Assembly: GCA_023014365.1 (NCBI GenBank)
Contig: JAEBUN010000054.1
Coordinates: 170,936 to 234,935 of the forward strand
Direction: 5' to 3'
DNA from: Lepiota brunneoincarnata
Lineage: Eukaryota; Basidiomycota; Agaricomycetes; Agaricales; Agaricaceae
DNA: 64,000 nucleotides
The notes under the pieces were generated by a model. It saw only the letters and a list, made by a program, of their open reading frames with translations, did not search any database and was not told the DNA's origin. Position numbers and translations under genes: made by a program. The number at the start of each line of letters is the position of its first letter. Position 1 is the stretch's first letter. Positions 30,181 through 41,586 of the stretch are shown piece by piece.

Positions 30181-31893
30181 GCTCCATTCCTATGTAAATA
30201 GTGGTACATAGTCCCCGCCATACCCAGGCAGAGAGCTACTCGACTAGGATCCGGTTCTTCTGTTTGGATCCTAGGTGCGTAACGTACTCACTCGCTGTCT
30301 CTGGTAGACACTACTAATTCTTCTGTTTGGATCCTAGTGATCCGTTATACACATCCTTGTCTCGACGTGATACTCTACGTAAATATTCTTGCTAAGTTTA
30401 CGAGGCGTAGAGAAATGGATTTATCAAAATGTATCATCGGGCATGGAGCACTATCCGCTTTAAATTGCTCTCTCCCTCTTGTTTGGAGTGATCATCTATT
30501 TTGTTTGAATTGATCGCTTTTTTTTTTTTTGGAGGAGAGAGGTCGTTCAAGATCCGAGTGGGGATCATCAGTGAGTTTAAAAACTACTTGTGCCCTGCTG
30601 CATGCGTTGCATAGGTTTGTGACTATACGTTGGCCATTCTGGACTCGAGCCCCAATGTCCTTGAACAGTTGTTGAAGTAGCTGCAAAGCGCTCCTTAAAT
30701 GGAGGGGGTGTAGTCCCTGCACCCAAGGTAACTGCCGTGCGGCGCTTGCAAGTCTATCCACTAAGCGCGTCGAGTCTCTGACAGTGGGTGAGGGACGGTT
30801 TTGATTTCTGATTTCTGTGGCGCACTAGCGCTCCAAATATCCAAATAAAACTATGTGGGGTATGGGTTTTGTTGTCGTTTTTTTGAGTTATATTTTATTT
30901 TGTTGGTTTGAATTGCACTCCATGCTCTTTGTGCGGCAAAGTCGAACGGTGCGGCTTCTTGCAATGTTCTTTCGTATTCTTCGACTCGTTTCACTTCCTT
31001 GACTCGTGCTGCTTCTTGTGCTATTGCCCTTTGTGCCTTAAGTGCTTCTGCTGCCCCCTTTGCTTCTGCTGCCCCCTTTGCTTCTTCAATTCGTCGTGCC
31101 CTTCCACCCGTGCTCAGTCTTTGTGCCTGTCGTGCCGTTCGTGCCTCTTGTGTCTCTCCTCTTGGTTTTCGTACTGTTTGTCGTCCCCTCCTTGCTCTGT
31201 GTTGCGCCCTTTCTCCTTGTACCATTTGCGCCCCGTTGTCCCCCGATTTTCCTTGTGCCCGTCGTAGCGCTGTCCCCGATGCCTCCAGTGTCTGTACTGG
31301 CTTGCCGCTCTGCTGTTGGCATCGATCAGCAGATCAATGGATGAATGAGATTCGGTCATACCATGGGTTCGAATTTTTTATCAACGTTTGTTGGATAATC
31401 TCTACACAAACTCGCTGTAGAATGGTCAAGTTATGGACAGGGCTTTGGAAAGAGGTAAGAGAGTACCGGAGCTTTTCGCTTTTGTAATTCCCCTGTTTCC
31501 TCAATAGCCGAGGGTTTATATACCATTGACCCATATTGTCTGGAACTGCGATTTTATTGGGTGCTCAGACATTTGCAATTATGCACATGCGACCTAGAAT
31601 GATTTGTGTGCTTCAATTGTTATCACAAATGGGGACGCGATTTTTTTGTTGTTGTCGTCAATAAGTGGGCGCCGAAATTGACCCTGGGTCCGGGCCCAAT
31701 CCGACGTATTTTGTGCACCTGGCTCACTTGGCTTTAGCGGTTGTTTGCGTGTCCGAGCACTCAATTTGCTCAGGCAGATTCAATATCCAGTCTCACGAGA
31801 GTCTACAGGATCGATCGAAGTTCTTGTTGAAACGCGAGTTTCAGCTCGCCGTTTATTGTCCTTTTCATGTCACTTATTTCATATTCTGCATGG
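30181..31893 (-). repeat. Repeat array, unit III with long leader block
   Basis: This begins with a block (30181-30480) found again only at about 32300-32600, holding two copies of TTCTTCTGTTTGGATCCTAG. It then continues with the common unit: start block, - strand ORF, GGTTTATATACC block and terminal block. The stretch 30118-30840 is repeated almost exactly at 32249-32950, so unit III is bracketed by direct repeats of about 700 bp. Confidence 0.75.
30851..31225 (-). CDS. Repeat-borne charged coiled-coil-like protein (unit III), 124 aa
   Basis: A 124-aa frame from an ATG: Arg-rich N-terminus, then Ala/Glu/Lys heptad-like sequence including a perfect EAKGAA duplication, then VEEYERTLQEAAPFDFAAQ. 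It is related to the unit I and II frames, most clearly in the last 40 residues. No domain is recognised. That three units keep a similar reading despite strong divergence favours past coding, but these frames are GC-skewed and low in complexity. Confidence 0.45.
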   Translation of the reverse strand: MVQGERAQHRARRGRQTVRKPRGETQEARTARQAQRLSTGGRARRIEEAKGAAEAKGAAEALKAQRAIAQEAARVKEVKRVEEYERTLQEAAPFDFAAQRAWSAIQTNKIKYNSKKRQQNPYPT

Positions 31894-32248
31894 TGTAAGG
31901 GAGGAAACTCGCCTACGTGCAGAATCCGTCCCTGCATCATTTTTTTCATTTAGGTATCTAAGTAGCACATTTGTACTTAGATACCTTAGCTCCCAACGAC
32001 GAGGATGTCTCCGCTGCCATAAGACCTCCGATAGGCTACAGCGTAATCAGCCTGAAGTTTCTTTCCCTCAGTTTCGCTCTCTCTCTGTCTCTCTTTCTCT
32101 CGCTCTCTCAAGTTTCCCTACGATCCCTCACTCAACTGGAGTTATACTTGTACCCAGTTTCACGAGGTCGGGAAGACGAGCCCGTGGTCGTTTCGCCAAT
32201 CACACCTCGCCCTTACAATTGTCTTGGAGGATGATTCTCTTTCCTACA
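31894..32248. repeat. Solo LTR with internal hairpin (another TGTAAGGG family)
   Basis: A 355-bp insert from TGTAAGGGAGG to TTTCCTACA, flanked by ATGG at 31890-31893 and 32249-32252. The empty site is seen in the sister units (CTGCATGGACAATGTAGG at about 30117), so the insertion is certain. At 31952-31986 there is a perfect 13-bp inverted repeat (AGGTATCTAAGTA) around a 9-nt loop. A CT-rich stretch follows. A MITE is possible, but the TG...CA ends favour a solo LTR. Confidence 0.8.
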
Positions 32249-32960
32249 ATGGACACTGTAGGTACTCAAGAATGATCTCTGTGATCCTCTAGATAGCAAC
32301 AAGATCGCGCTCCGTTCCTATGTAAATAGTGGTACATAGTCCCCGCCATACCCAGGCAGAGAGCTACTCGACTAGGATCCGGTTCTTCTGTTTGGATCCT
32401 AGGTGCGTAACGTACTCACTCGCTGTCTCTGGTAGACACTACTAATTCTTCTGTTTGGATCCTAGTGATCCGTTATACATATTCTTGTCTCGACGTGACA
32501 TTCTACGTAAATATTCTTGCTAAGTTTACGGGGCGTGGGGAAATGGATTTATCAAAATATATCATCAGGCATGGAGTACTATCCGCTTTCAATTGCTCTC
32601 CCTCTCTTGTTTGGAGTGATCATCTGTTTTGTTTGAATTGATCGCTTTTTTTTTTTGGAGGAGAGAGGTCGTTCAAGATCCGAGTGGGGATCATCAGTGA
32701 GTTTAAAACCTACTTGTGCCCTGCTGCGTGCGTTGCATAGGTTTGTGACTATACATTGGCCATTCTGGACTCGAACCCCAATGTCCTTGAACAGTTGTTG
32801 AAGTAGCTGCAAAGCGCTCCTTAAATGGAGGGGGTGTAGTCCCTGCACCCCAGGTAACCGCTGCGCGGCGCTTGCAAGTCTATCCACTAAGCGCGTCGAG
32901 TCTCTGACTGTGGGTGAGGGACACCTTTGTTTCTGATTTCTGTGGCGCACTAGCGCTCCA
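32249..32960 (-). repeat. Repeat array, partial unit IV
   Basis: A direct repeat of 30118-30840 (terminal block, TTCTTCTGTTTGGATCCTAG block and start block), breaking off before the coiled-coil ORF. At about 32820-32900 (and 30700-30775) the - strand reads CGCGCTTAGTGGATAGACTT, which faintly recalls a tRNA-derived A box. Confidence 0.7.
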
Positions 32961-35900
32961 TTATGCCCAAGGGAGTGGTCATCGGTGCCATCTATGCCGT
33001 TGGCACCACATCTAACCACCCGTTCCGCGCACTCCCTTCCATTCACGTATGTGTAGCCCGGCGGGCCGAGTTCCCGTAGATACTTGGAGGTGATGGGTGT
33101 CCTCGACTCCAATCGAAACTCTTTGAGTTCTGGAAGTTAACATTACTTCAAGATTGAAAATGCAGAATCTTGACAAGTTTATTTTTTGGACGTCGAGCAC
33201 GCGGAGGGGTTTGCGTATATCTTATCAAATGATACTGAACTTCCTGGCTGGGTTCTCATCCTGTCTATTTGTTGTGTGTCAGATGCCTTCGATGCCTAGG
33301 TGCTAAACCACAATTGGCAGCCGGCGAATCTCGTGAGCAGTCTGTATCGTGTTTGTGAGTACATTCTTGTCAGTCCCTGTCATGCGTAACAGCCACCGGA
33401 TTGTCAGTTTTTGGGCAGTGGGATACTGCACTTTTCGGTTTAGCTTATAAGTACCTCTTTTCTTTTTCCTCTTTCAAGCGATCCACGGAGGTACTCGTAC
33501 CATGCACGTATCGGAATGGTCCCGAAACTGGCTTAGCGGCCGAAGTGAGGCTGTCTTGGTCTTGGCTGTGTTAGGTTTTTGTTATTGCCCCCCCAAGACG
33601 GCGATGGTTAGTACCGATGGACGTGGGGGACTCCTGTGTGTAGTACCCTTGCAGTGGTTCCTTCTCTCCCTTTCCTAACGTGGCACAAAGGGAGAGTGAC
33701 GAACAAAGCCACATGGGGGGAAGGGAGTTTACAACCTTCCACAATATTGGCTATCATGTAATTGTTTAGTCTAGTGATTGATACGCCTGCCTGTGGCTAC
33801 CAGTAGCAACGAGTTTACGACTAGTAGCTGCTATTACGATGAATAGACCCGGAGTCCTATTAGGCTATGATTTGTGAACAGCTTAGCACCGCCAGACTTT
33901 GATGGCAGGTCAAAGATCAATAATCACAAGATCAAGTAGCATTTGCTGGATCGTGGCTCTGAGAGCTATTTTAGATGGTAAACAACGATTGTTGTTCTCG
34001 ACCGAAGTCTCCTAGCTAAGGTTAATCTGGCACGCGGTGTGATTTGCCAGGCCAGCTCCGTGCTAGGCCCTTTCGGGTTTTATTATGTCTTGGTGTCGAC
34101 GGTTATCAGTGACATTCTGATGACTGCCTCGTGGAGCCGGATCTGCGAGGAGATACTCAACGGTGGCTAGCGAACATCCGTGGAGCGCACAGAAAGGCTA
34201 TTTTCCCTGATTGTAACATTGCCGACTCATCGACTAAGCGCAGGCGAAGCCACCCCCCTCCCCTCCCCCTATCAATCCATCGCTTCTGGTATCGTTCCGC
34301 GGGTTTGAAAGGTATGGAGGCACAAGCTAGGGCACATTGCCCTGCTCCATTGTATAATATGATCTTGGCTACGGGTTGCAAATGAATCTATGGTTTATGT
34401 TAGAATGGGAAGCGTTTGCCAGTGATGCATGGGCCAGGAACTCTGTCATGGCTGAAACGAAACCAGAAATGAATTGATTCTGACAAGATATGAGACCGCA
34501 TTGTTTCCTGTAATAAATAGTATCTCAGTCACACGAGATACACGCGAGAAGTGTGTTTACTTACCTTTCTTAAAGTTTCACATGTTTTGTAGGTGAGGCA
34601 TTATTCATCTGAGTATACATAGTGATTGAGTTGTATACTTGGATAAATGGAGATTTTCCAGGGAGGTGAATCCAGAATCAGCGACTTGGACAAGAAGCAA
34701 CTGAAAAAGCTTATCAGGTCCAGTTATCCGTCCCCTTATCAGAGCTGTTTGATGATGGCTAGCATGCGTGTACAGGATCCAAGTACTTAGTCGGGCTGGC
34801 AGTGCAATTGACTGTGCCACTGGGATGGTGTGGCGATTGGAGCCAATAACTTATTCTCCTGCAGATGCTTAGACTTCTAGGCACCTTACCATCCTAGCGC
34901 CCCAGCTATCTATCCGGTAATTGCCAAGCTACTTGGGGAAGCTTCTTTCAAGTTGTTCCAGATGATTGGACTTTGAACATGCTGGAGTCTATCTGCAAGC
35001 CTACTACCCAAGACTTCCAACCTGGTTTAACACTTGTAATTTGTGCTAAAATGCCACCAAATATTCACCTCTAACCGGGTGTTCTGGAGTATGTAATTGG
35101 ATATTGGAGATCTGCCTTGTTGCTCGTATCTGCAAAACATTGATTGGTGCAAAAAACACCAAAACTATAGGAGTGCTTAAGTTTTCTCCATGAAGGCCAA
35201 GGATCCAGTGATTAGTCTACCGCCCAGCTGTTTGAGGTCCCAAGCTGGTTCAGGTCGGTAAACGTAAAAAAAAATCCCCACTGCCTCCAACGAACTGCAA
35301 GACACAACGCTCCCAGTGGCATGTCCAATAGATGGATTTTGATGAGCCGGTTCAATTAATCGTATGTAAAATGATGTATGTATTAATACCCGGTCTTACT
35401 AGGGAATGAACGATCAGCTAGACTATAATGAACGTAAGAGTTTCCTCTTGCCTTTCGTTCGTCTATCATCCTAGGATTTACACGCCCAATGTGTGACTAG
35501 GTGCCTAAGTTAAATCCCTCTCTAGCACATATTTCTGGGAGCAGATGCCGTTTACAGAGCCCACACAACGAGAATGGGCATCTCACTCTGCTATGTGCCA
35601 GTTATTAGAAATAGCCCCCAACGGTGGTACTGTTGGCAAATGATCAAGTCCTTCAGGGCAACGGAGTGTACCGGTAGCTAAGACGGGGTACGGGAACTTA
35701 TACCGAAATCAATGCCGCACAAGTAACCCTTAGTTCCCCAAGCTTCAGGGCAGATAAGATATCGAGTACATAAAGGCCAAGCAGATGTTGGGACCATCAA
35801 GGATCATCAGTACCTTAAGGGCCCCAACGTAATTCTCCAACACGTATCTCTGTGTGAGTGTGACCCCAAGGTCGCTGCATTATCAAGCCAGGCTCACTCA

Positions 35901-36068
35901 GACTCTGCTTGACAGAGAAAACTGAAAGTCATTTGATGTTCGTGGGAAGCCCGGACTACACTTGAGGTCATGGAATATAGCGAAGGAAAATAAATATGTA
36001 CTCCCGAAGCATTCATCAGCCCCACGTGTCTAATATCCAACTTACTGTTCTCCGGTGTCCATAAGCTT
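32961..36068. other. 3.1 kb without a recognisable gene
   Basis: Only short frames without motifs occur here, and I see no long repeat shared with the rest of the window. The region separates the repeat array from the duplication cluster. The longest frame (34131-34385, + strand) has no recognised feature. Confidence 0.5.
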
Positions 36069-37142
36069 TTAGTTCGAGTCTACCAAAAGCGCGTGTCTGA
36101 TGTCTTCAACAGTCGGAACGATTTTTTGGTCCTGAGAGAAAATATCTTGCAACAGTCTCCATAAACCATCGCTCATGCCTTGTGGTCTGGGAAGTATTTT
36201 ATGACCATAATTAGCGATGCTGGTAACGGCCTGGTGCGTTCCCCATGGCTCCGCTTCATTGTAGACCTGTTAGGAAGTGTTCTAACAAACGCAGTCCGAG
36301 CAACATATAAATGCCACACACCGTCCATATACAGACAGCCAGGGCAAACAAGTCATCATACTTGCTGGGTGGAGCATTTCCTCCATAGTTTTCAACCGAG
36401 CTCGCTGTCTTACAAGTCACGGTGTCGGGTATGTCAGAGCAGTCACATAAGTGTTGCATGATGAGGTTATACACTCCTGTATCGGTCAGGCACGCCGAGC
36501 CATCATCCGTAACCATGATGTTTCTCTGTCCAACATATTCAGCAGTCTGAAGTGAGGAGATCGCGCCATAAAATGACATACAACATGAATGTTTCCGTGC
36601 AGGACTTTGTTTTTATGAAGATGCGTGATAGCCTCACACACTTGCGCCAACTACAAGAAACGACAACATCAGTCAATGACCCCTGGTACACCCAGAACTG
36701 CTCTCACCCAGACATTTTTCCGGGCCTTGGTTGCACCTGGGCATGAATCGAGGATGCTGCCCTTATCGTAAAACCGCGTGACGAGGACCACCGCTGCTCT
36801 ACCCGTGAATGGGTCAATAAGATCTTCAACCACCGCGAATCTTGCTTCGGCTACGTGTGGATGTCCCTGGACCTGATACCACGCTGTTCCAACTATGTTC
36901 TGGAGCTAGACGGAGAAACGAATTAGCCAAGTTCACATTGTAGTGTGGTAGTCGTATACAGGATGCAGGCTTTTACTGGCCGCAGTCCCGGAGTGCCCAG
37001 GAACTCTCAATGCCCGTATATTCAGAGGGCCTGGGTGCGCATCGTTGCTAATGTAATGCTCCGAGCGATTGTAGGGTGTTACCCACTCGGGATTGTTGTG
37101 AGTAGGAAGGGAAACAACGGTGGGAAGAGGACGACGACTCAT
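36069..37142 (-). CDS. Kinase-like protein A (probable pseudokinase), 5 exons, 283 aa
   Basis: Exons 36960-37142, 36708-36905, 36582-36650, 36322-36525 and 36069-36266 join in frame with GT-AG introns. The first three have exactly the lengths of copy B (183, 198, 69 nt). It has a protein-kinase-like layout: a beta-3 region NIRALR without a clear Lys; a helix with YQVQGHPHVA; the catalytic loop LHGNIHVRNIMV, where HGN stands for HRD; LTDTGVYN in place of DFG; and an activation-loop CKT motif. The C-lobe contains EPWGTHQAV and MSDGLWRLLQDIFSQD. The loss of the catalytic Asp suggests a binding or scaffold role. It is more diverged from B than D is, so it is the older paralogue. Confidence 0.8.
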
Positions 37143-40100
37143 CCTCCTTGTGGGGGGCCGCGGCTGACAGCAGACTCCACTCAGAATGCAAGCATTTTAT
37201 AGAGTATGCCATGACTCGGTGGGCCCGTCGATTGAGGCCATTCAAAGGGACTAGAGGACAGACGGAAGATGAGAGGATCGGTGGATAGTTGTCCCGGTGG
37301 TGAAATGATCACTTCCTCGTGCTTTAGATGCTGTAGAGAAACCCGTTTTTGACGTGAAAACATAGCATTAAAGCTATTGAGTTGTGGTATAATTTTGGAG
37401 TAGGCAAATCATAAACTTGCCGTACAAACTGCCGAGTGTCTTTTTACGTACCATAGTGCTGTAGAGCGCAAACTATTGTCACGCGTCTGTCCTCGCCCAA
37501 GCGATACCTGTAACCTCCCCTCCAGGGTATTATTATCGGAGAACAACCGCTGTCACCGACGAACGCTGGATGTAAGCTAGTATGATGCATCTGGATGCGC
37601 GGCACCTTTAAGTACCGCGTATCACAGTACTTACCAAAGTATGAGCATTATAATGGTGACGTCCCGAAAGAACCTTTACGGCCTAATGGCCCAAGGGCAG
37701 CGGGTTCAACAGCGGAGATGGCCTTTCCCACCACCGCCTGTCACCGTCGGTTTCTGTTCCCCCGGAATCTATCCACAGGAGTTTGTTTCACAATGCTCCT
37801 CTCCCTTCTCCCGAGTTTCGACGCCCAATAGCTTCTCGAGAAGTTTGATCTCTTGGGCGGTCCTCTGCCCTGCTAGCTCTGGATTTGATGCCTCTTTCGA
37901 TAACACGAAATACGTAGTGTGTGTGTTGAGTCGGAGTCCTGGGATATTCGACATCGAAACGCATTCCCCGGGTAAAACGGCCAATCCGTCATTTCTCCAT
38001 CATGAAACACACGTATCAAGGCGTACGCATGATGTTCTCGAACCCATCAATCAATTACGAGTCTTGTCGCTGGGGTCCATTTGTTCGCTTGCTGTGGGAA
38101 AGTTCTAAGGAGATGCTCCTTGACTCATCCACGTCATTGATATTAGCCAGGATCGATGATGCCATTCCACCGGAAAGAGATACTTATATTGCAGAACCTA
38201 GCGACGAGTCCAGACTATAGAGGCACGAGCCTTTGGAGGGACCAGAACAGCACCGACGATGAGACACTTTGCTCGACCGGAACAATCTACAGTAAGCGGT
38301 CCGGAGTTTGCCCCTCGACTTGGGCAACTATCTCAAACCTTTTTGCCGTCTCCCTGAGGCCATGCACCGGCACGTTATGTGCTTGGCATCCCACAGCTAT
38401 CCATTTCAGGGCGATAGAAATACTTAGGGTTCAACTTCAGGGGCCAGGAAGTCTGTACACTTATCCCGGACGGGGGTTTTGTGAGTGACGATGAACGCTC
38501 CAGATCGTAACACGAGACAAATCATAGAAAAAATGACAAGTGTCAGCCTCCTGTGGTCGTATTTACTTGGCTAGTCAATCCACCGAATACTCACTTGTTG
38601 TCTTGAGCTAGACGCATGCTCCCTGTCGAGATCCAATCGCTTTCCCACAGGCAACCAGCTGTCGGATTGTGTAAGCATATGAATGTATTTGAACGTAAGA
38701 CCCGCTACAAGCTGCTACGCGCGGTCGGGGTGGACCAATGACAGGTGCTGACCCTCGACTCTTGGACAAGATTATCTCAGGTCTCCCAGTATGGGTTATG
38801 AGGGAGCGTACCACAAACGTAGTCCTCAGCTCCGTGCTCAGGCAATCATGCATACAGAGGGCTTTCATCCGAGCAGATAGTGGTCCTTCACAGTGGCGGC
38901 AATAGCTGTAAAGTAGATCAGGTGCTTCTCCATAGCTGTCAGCGGGTCATCCCAAAGGGATCGCCTATAGAGACCTCCAAGCCAGTGACCAGACACCGTA
39001 TTCGAGGCGCTCCAACGCTTGAGTACACTATCAGCCTGCGTCTTGCACAACGCCGAGAGATATCGAAGAGCGCAGGTATTGTCCTCCAATGCACGTGTCC
39101 CGGAACAGTAAGGCAGTGTTCCCAAAGCACATCGTCTGCGATCACAGGAGCTGATATCGTCTATGGCAGGGTCGCAACGGATACCATGGAAAGCTCAAGG
39201 ACCGAGGCCTAGTTGTACGTGGTAGACCCGAACAACACTGACTTGGTATAGCGAGCAGCAGGTCATTGGGAGCGAAACTAGGCTTTGTACGTCGGAGATA
39301 TTGGTTGTAGCGTCGGGTGCCGGGGCTGAGTTCAGTGGAACTGTCGGTGAAGTACGACGAGCGCCTGAGTTGACGTGGGTTAGCTAGGTATGAGCTGCCT
39401 CGACGCGTTTGGTGATGAACAGTTAGAGCGGGGTATTGATGGGCATCGGGTACTCGCTATCAACAGTGAACGAGGCCACCGAGTCGCGGACGTTGGCCAG
39501 TGTCGTCGAAAGCACCTGTGCATTGGGCGCTTGATACCGTATGCGGGCATTTGCTCGACTGAAATACTGATAATGGTGGCGTGATAGGTGTGAATCTATA
39601 GGAGTGACCTCAGCAATATCACCAAGTAACATGAAGAATCAATACTTGAACAAGGAATAGAACATCAGTGCAAGTGACACCGCATGCATAACCCAAACAC
39701 AAAAAGGCCAAACGAACGACTGCTCAACAGCAGCAAGACCAAGATCGCCACAACCAGCATCGACAGTGGTGTGCTTGGCCGGGCGGAGTGCGGCACCTAG
39801 TCAGAGGGTGGAGCAGAAGGCCGAGGAGGATGGCGACCGCTTAAACGGCATTTCCATGCTGGACTGTCTGGAGAGCAAGCACCGGGGGTGCGCCTCATGT
39901 AGAGTAAAGTGATATCATAGTGCACTTCTCAACAGGTAATAGAGGTGCGTCCGTCATGAGTAGCTTTCGGGACGTTAAGATGAAAACAAAAAATAAAAAA
40001 ATCAATACTTGCTAGGATGGCAGAGGAATGGGAGAGGGCTCGTAGCGTCTATCCAGCACGAAAACGATTTCTGTGGGGACCAACTGCCCCCCTGCCCTGT

Positions 40101-41586
40101 TAACGTTACTGGTGTCATCATCCAAGGGTGGGTAGCCGCTATGTTACGGTTGGCGACACGCAGAGAGCGGTGATCGTGTGGATGCGGCAGGTGGAGCAAG
40201 TAGCGCAATCGCATGGGCAAAGTGCAGGTTCGTCGCAACGAAGGACGGTGAGGGCAAAGGACGGAACTGGAATGAACATCGATCTATGGGTCTAGAGGGG
40301 GTTATCACAAGTGGGAGGTCTGCCGACGCTGGGTTTGTGAGATGCCGGTGCAGCACCCGAGAACTGGGTGAGAGCTCTGCAGCCACCGTGATTTGAGCGG
40401 ATGGGACCAAAGCCTTAGAAGACTAGACAAATAAAGGGGTTTAAAGGAACCATTTTTACGCCAAATTTGAGGTATTCCAGTCTGGAATTGTTTGGTTTAC
40501 AGTGTTAGTGTGTTGTGTTGTATTGCTTGTGAAATTATATGCATTACCAGGACAAGGAATGAATCATGAATAAGATGAAGGAACTAATAACTTTGAAAGG
40601 ATATGAGTAAGAGGTAAGGGCAGGAGCGGAGAGCAAGAGCAGGGGTAGGAACAGGGGGAAGGAGAGGATGAGGATGAGAAGGATAGGAAGGAATGGAATA
40701 GAGCTTGAGGTTACGGCCACTCGGGAATTGCCACCGCACAGACCTTCAACCACCCCGCAATTCGCCGTGCCCGCCATCTCCCTTCACCACCCCCCACCCC
40801 CCCTCAGAAAGCCCTACATATCGTGTGGTATCAACTTCTCATCTTGTAGATCTCCGAGACGAGGAACGGTGGTGGGTCACTACATAAAGACACTGACACG
40901 TAAACATTATGTCAGCAAATCTTGAAAGGCACAACACAGGGACACGCCAGGTTTATGCACCTGGCGCTGACCCTACCTAGAAGATCGCCTGCCATAGTAT
41001 ACACGCACCTGGGCACTATAAAGCCGGATGGTGAGCATCCCAGGGGTTGCGCAGGTGCCTACGGCTTGACCGCGATCTACACACACTCAGAGTCTGATGA
41101 ATGCTGATAGCTGCCGTTAGAGGACAAGTATTTTTAGACCTTAAGTTTCCCTTCATTTCTTACTTCTGCTGTCCATAATGTTCAATTTCCTGAGGATGGA
41201 AATTGCCGAATATGGAGGAGGGGGCATTTACTCGCAACACACTGTATGATGGTACTGGAACAGGTCATGTATCTAAGTTGACCATGCCCTGCTATATTTA
41301 GTCGGGCGCTCTACCCACAAGATCACATGACAAATCAGACCCTAATTAGTCAGCAATTGTCAGAGTCCAATAGGAACATGATATCAGATATGTTGGAGGC
41401 ATAGAATTGATAGCGAGCGGTGACGATGCAGACTATTCACTCGAGGTAGTCGTCTAGAGCAACAGCGACGGCTTATTGGATTACATATACCACTTGCCTA
41501 GTTTTTCACATGCAAACCCTCCTCAATCGACGTCCATTCTATTGTACACAGCGCTTTGAGATATTCGGCATGCTTAGAAGCATATA
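37143..41586. repeat. Duplicated block of gene fragments (left copy)
   Basis: The stretches at about 37600-38490, 38600-38870, 38880-39230 and 39990-40400 recur in inverted orientation and the same order at about 57900-57540, 57420-57100, 57000-56760 and 56300-55950. Peptides from matched frames are clearly related, for example WHPTAIHFRAIEIL with WHPTAIYFKVIEIL, and ILSKSRGSAPV in both. I do not recognise the genes they came from, apart from the DUF6699-like end. About 40400-41586 holds no gene I can see; a polypurine-like G/A run lies at about 40610-40705. Confidence 0.6.
40110..40396 (+). pseudogene. DUF6699-like gene, 3' fragment (left copy)
   Basis: The translated end matches the intact copy at 55967-56656: YVTVGDTQRAVIVWMRQVEQ followed by AQSHGQSAGS and MNIDLWV. 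It has an in-frame TAG where the right copy has a Trp codon (DLWV, stop, RGLSQV). The upstream two thirds are missing or unrecognisable. Confidence 0.7.

Noticed and set aside
30700..30780. tRNA-like A box (TTAGTGGATAGACTT, - strand), also near 32830-32900
   Set aside because: Present in a repeated unit, but no B box or fold at the right distance; too weak to call a SINE.
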